In this document: positions 61,919 to 64,000 of the stretch, in pieces | Layout of the letters: every line of letters begins with the position of its first letter | Numbering within the stretch: the stretch's first letter is position 1 | Assembly (NCBI RefSeq): GCF_000743575.1 | Contig: NZ_JQGC01000002.1 | Location: 1 to 64,000 of the forward strand | Direction: 5' to 3' | From: Devosia riboflavina | GTDB taxonomy: Bacteria > Pseudomonadota > Alphaproteobacteria > Rhizobiales > Devosiaceae | Length of the DNA stretch: 64,000 nt | Notes under the pieces: generated by a model | What the model was told of the DNA's origin: nothing | Seen by the model: only the letters and a program-made list of their open reading frames with translations | Database searches by the model: none | Translations under genes and position numbers: made by a program

Positions 61919-63301
61919 CTAAAGTCCAAGCGATTTGATCTTCCGGTGCAAGGCACTGCGCTCCATGCCGACGAATTCCGCCGTCTTGGAAATATTGCCA
62001 CCGAACCGTTCGATCTGCGCCAAAAGATATTGCCTTTCAAAGACTTCGCGGGCATCGCGCAGCGGCAGGCTCATCAGGTGCGCCGAGGCATCTGTGTCGC
62101 CTACGGTGGGCAACACTTCGCCGATATCCGAGGGCAACATGCTGGCCGTAATGACCCCATCCTCGGGCTGCTGATCCTTCATGAGAATAAGCAGGCGCTC
62201 GATGGAATTGCGCAATTGCCGCGCATTGCCTGGCCAATCCTGCGCCTGAAGCACGGCGATGGCATCGTCACCGATGGCCATGCGCTGCAGATTGTGCATG
62301 CGGCAGATTTGTTCGATGAAGACGCTGACCAGCGGCGGGATATCCTCGCGGCGCTCCTTGAGCGGCACCAATTGCACCGGCACGATAGCGAGACGGTGGA
62401 AAAGGTCCGAGCGGAATTCACCGGTTTCGGTCAGGCCCGAAACATTTTGCGAGCTCGAGGAGATGATGCGCACGTCGATCGGCACGGCCTGCGCGCCGCC
62501 CACGCGGTTGAAGCGATTCTCGACAAGCGTGCGCAAGAGCGCCGTCTGCACCTGGGCCGGAAGCGTCGTGACTTCCGAGAGGTAGAGCGTGCCGCCATGA
62601 GCGCGTTCCAGCGCACCGACTTCTACCTGCAAGAGGCCGGACTTGTCGCGCCCCTCACGCCCGAACAGCACCACCGAAACTTCATCAGGCGCATAGAGCG
62701 AGGCGTTGATCTCGACAAAGGGCGCGTCATTGCGCGGGCTACGCTGATGGATCAGGCGCGCCACAAGACCCTTGCCGGCACCCGAAGGGCCAGCAATGAA
62801 GATGCGCGAATTGGTCGGTGCCGACTTGTCGATGAGCCCCCGCACCTGTTGGAGCGAGGGCGACGTGCCGACCATATCGGCGCTCTTGGAGGCCGAGCGC
62901 TCCTTGAGTTCGGCCACTTCGTTGCGAAGGCGCGTCGCCTCCATGGCCCGCTGCGTCACATGCAGCAGCCGATCGATCTTGAAGGGCTTTTCGATATAGT
63001 CATAGGCGCCTCGGCGAATAGCCGAGACGGCGGTTTCGACATTGCCGTGGCCCGAGATCATCACCACGGGCATATCCGGGTGCTGGCTCTGGAATACGTC
63101 CAGAAGCTGCAGGCCATCGAGACGCGAGCCCTGCATCCAGATGTCAAGAAACACCAGGCTCGGCCGCCGGCGGGCGATTTCATTGAGGCCGCTATCGGCA
63201 TCATGCGCCTGGCGCGTCTCAAAACCTTCATCCTCGAGGATGCCGGCAATGAGATCGCGGATATCGTCTTCGTCGTCGATGATGAGAATATCTAGAGCCA
63301 T
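61919..63301 (-). CDS. ntrX: Nitrogen regulation response regulator NtrX
   Basis: A 460-residue NtrC-family regulator paired with NtrY. Receiver domain residues ~1-120 with phospho-acceptor Asp in VFLDIWMQG, an AAA+ domain ~140-370 and a Fis-type HTH at the C-terminus (AQIERFGGNISKTAEFVGMERSALHRKIKSLGL). Walker A is GPSGAGKG. The GAFTGA loop that contacts sigma-54 is not visible (the region reads VVLFGREGRDKSGLLQ), and Walker B reads GGTLYLSEV with Ser in place of the usual Asp. It begins directly after the ntrY stop. Confidence 0.95.
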   Translation of the reverse strand: MALDILIIDDEDDIRDLIAGILEDEGFETRQAHDADSGLNEIARRRPSLVFLDIWMQGSRLDGLQLLDVFQSQHPDMPVVMISGHGNVETAVSAIRRGAYDYIEKPFKIDRLLHVTQRAMEATRLRNEVAELKERSASKSADMVGTSPSLQQVRGLIDKSAPTNSRIFIAGPSGAGKGLVARLIHQRSPRNDAPFVEINASLYAPDEVSVVLFGREGRDKSGLLQVEVGALERAHGGTLYLSEVTTLPAQVQTALLRTLVENRFNRVGGAQAVPIDVRIISSSSQNVSGLTETGEFRSDLFHRLAIVPVQLVPLKERREDIPPLVSVFIEQICRMHNLQRMAIGDDAIAVLQAQDWPGNARQLRNSIERLLILMKDQQPEDGVITASMLPSDIGEVLPTVGDTDASAHLMSLPLRDAREVFERQYLLAQIERFGGNISKTAEFVGMERSALHRKIKSLGL

Positions 63302-64000
63302 CTACTTCTGGACAATCGCTGGCACCAGCGACTCCTCCTCTTGGGGCAATTCGGGCTCGACCTGGACCGAATCGTCCTTTTCATTTGTTTTTTGCGGGGC
63401 GCGCAGGGGTAGCGTGAAGGTCACGCAGGCACCCACCCTGCCCTGTTCGTCGGGTTCGGCATCGACCAGTTCCACGATCCCGCCATGCTGCTCGATGATC
63501 CTTGCAACGATGGCGAGACCCAGTCCGGTTCCCTTTTCCCGTGTCGTCATATAGGGCTCAAGCAGCCGCTGCCGGTTCTCCTTGGGCCAACCCTTGCCGT
63601 TGTCGGAAACCGACACGCGGGCATGATTGCCCTCGTAATGCGCTTCGACCTTGATGCCCGGCTGCCAGTCCGAGCCTACGTCCAGCCCCTCGAATGCCTC
63701 GACGGCATTCTTGATCAGGTTGGTAAGAGACTGCGCCACCAGCCGCGTGTCGAACCAGGCATAGATCGCTTCATCGGGCAAATCTGTGGCAATGGCAACT
63801 TCCGGCAAGCGTACACTCTCGAGAAAAACGGCTTGGCGGATGGTATCGGACAGGTCAGCACGCTCGGGCGCCGCTTCCGGCATGCGGGCAAAGGCAGAAA
63901 ACTCGTCGACCATGCGGCCGATATCGCCCACCTGGCGCACGATCGTATTGATGCACTTGTCGAAAACATCGCGGTCGTCTTCGAGCTTGGCGCCATAACG
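63302..64000 (-). CDS. ntrY: Sensor histidine kinase NtrY, C-terminal part
   Basis: The 3' 232 codons of a gene that continues beyond the window. It covers the end of the dimerisation domain (CINTIVRQVGDIGRMVDEFSAFARMP) and the HATPase domain, with the N box NLIKNAVEAFEG, G1 SDNGKGWP and G2 TREKGTGLGLAIVARIIEQHGG. The Pro-Glu-rich tail is typical of NtrY. Its stop TAG is immediately followed by the ntrX ATG. The phosphorylated His lies outside the window. Confidence 0.95.
   Translation of the reverse strand, partial: RYGAKLEDDRDVFDKCINTIVRQVGDIGRMVDEFSAFARMPEAAPERADLSDTIRQAVFLESVRLPEVAIATDLPDEAIYAWFDTRLVAQSLTNLIKNAVEAFEGLDVGSDWQPGIKVEAHYEGNHARVSVSDNGKGWPKENRQRLLEPYMTTREKGTGLGLAIVARIIEQHGGIVELVDAEPDEQGRVGACVTFTLPLRAPQKTNEKDDSVQVEPELPQEEESLVPAIVQK

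Overview
The window is about 64 kb of GC-rich chromosomal DNA from an alphaproteobacterium, most likely a Hyphomicrobiales (Rhizobiales) member of the Devosia type. The genus is an inference. The order-level call rests on the ntrY-ntrX-hfq-hflX-mazG neighbourhood, a long suf operon with an Irr-like box, a class III-style short 6-phosphogluconate dehydrogenase, DUF2076/HXXEE/DUF2165 membrane proteins, and the short palindromic repeats between genes. No transposase, integrase, phage gene or CRISPR array was seen.

Layout. 1-5.5 kb: the end of a flagellar locus (FliK-like, FlhB-like C-terminal protein), then small envelope and housekeeping genes, a tRNA-Arg(CCT) and a degenerate peptide deformylase paralogue. 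5.6-14.5 kb: prfB with its programmed +1 frameshift, an M23 peptidase, a one-Cys Bcp peroxiredoxin, a 1156-residue AsmA-like protein, tyrS and an alpha/beta hydrolase. 14.5-22.3 kb: an Fe-S assembly operon (cysteine desulfurase, sufB, a cupin, sufC, sufD, sufS, a SufT-like gene, sufA) behind a promoter with a near-perfect Irr box. 22.5-26.4 kb: aroA, a diguanylate cyclase and a DEAD-box helicase. 26.6-33.0 kb: a LacI regulator divergent from a GH78 alpha-L-rhamnosidase, plus two MFS transporters. 33.7-41.4 kb: a leftward block with GH15 glucoamylase, gnd, zwf and a ROK/polyphosphate-glucokinase-like kinase, a membrane protein, a cupin, and two coupled lysozyme-inhibitor-type periplasmic proteins. 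41.6-45.1 kb: an amino-acid-type ABC transporter and a divergent TetR regulator. 45.2-53.7 kb: a dense island of small membrane or secreted proteins (HXXEE, two DUF2165, a YflT-like stress protein, HdeD, DUF6622, DedA), a secretory lipase and a LuxR-type regulator. 53.7-59 kb: cyoABCD quinol oxidase and a ChaA-type cation/proton antiporter. 59.3-64 kb: mazG, hflX, hfq, ntrX and the 3' end of ntrY.

Main discovery. A 17-bp element, CACCAGTTCTGAGGATG, occurs three times unchanged and twice with one or two changes, with a weaker sixth copy, between 41.4 and 57.7 kb. Each copy sits 25-120 bp before a gene or operon of the envelope/stress type and points toward it. In all six copies the bases TA, preceded by C in five, lie 21-23 bases after the element, where an alphaproteobacterial -10 box would fall. 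This looks like an activator site overlapping the -35 region, or an unusual sigma-factor promoter. It would tie the lysozyme inhibitors, HXXEE/DUF2165, YflT-HdeD, lipase and ChaA genes into one previously unlinked regulon. The LuxR-type protein encoded in the island is one candidate regulator, but nothing in the sequence proves that.
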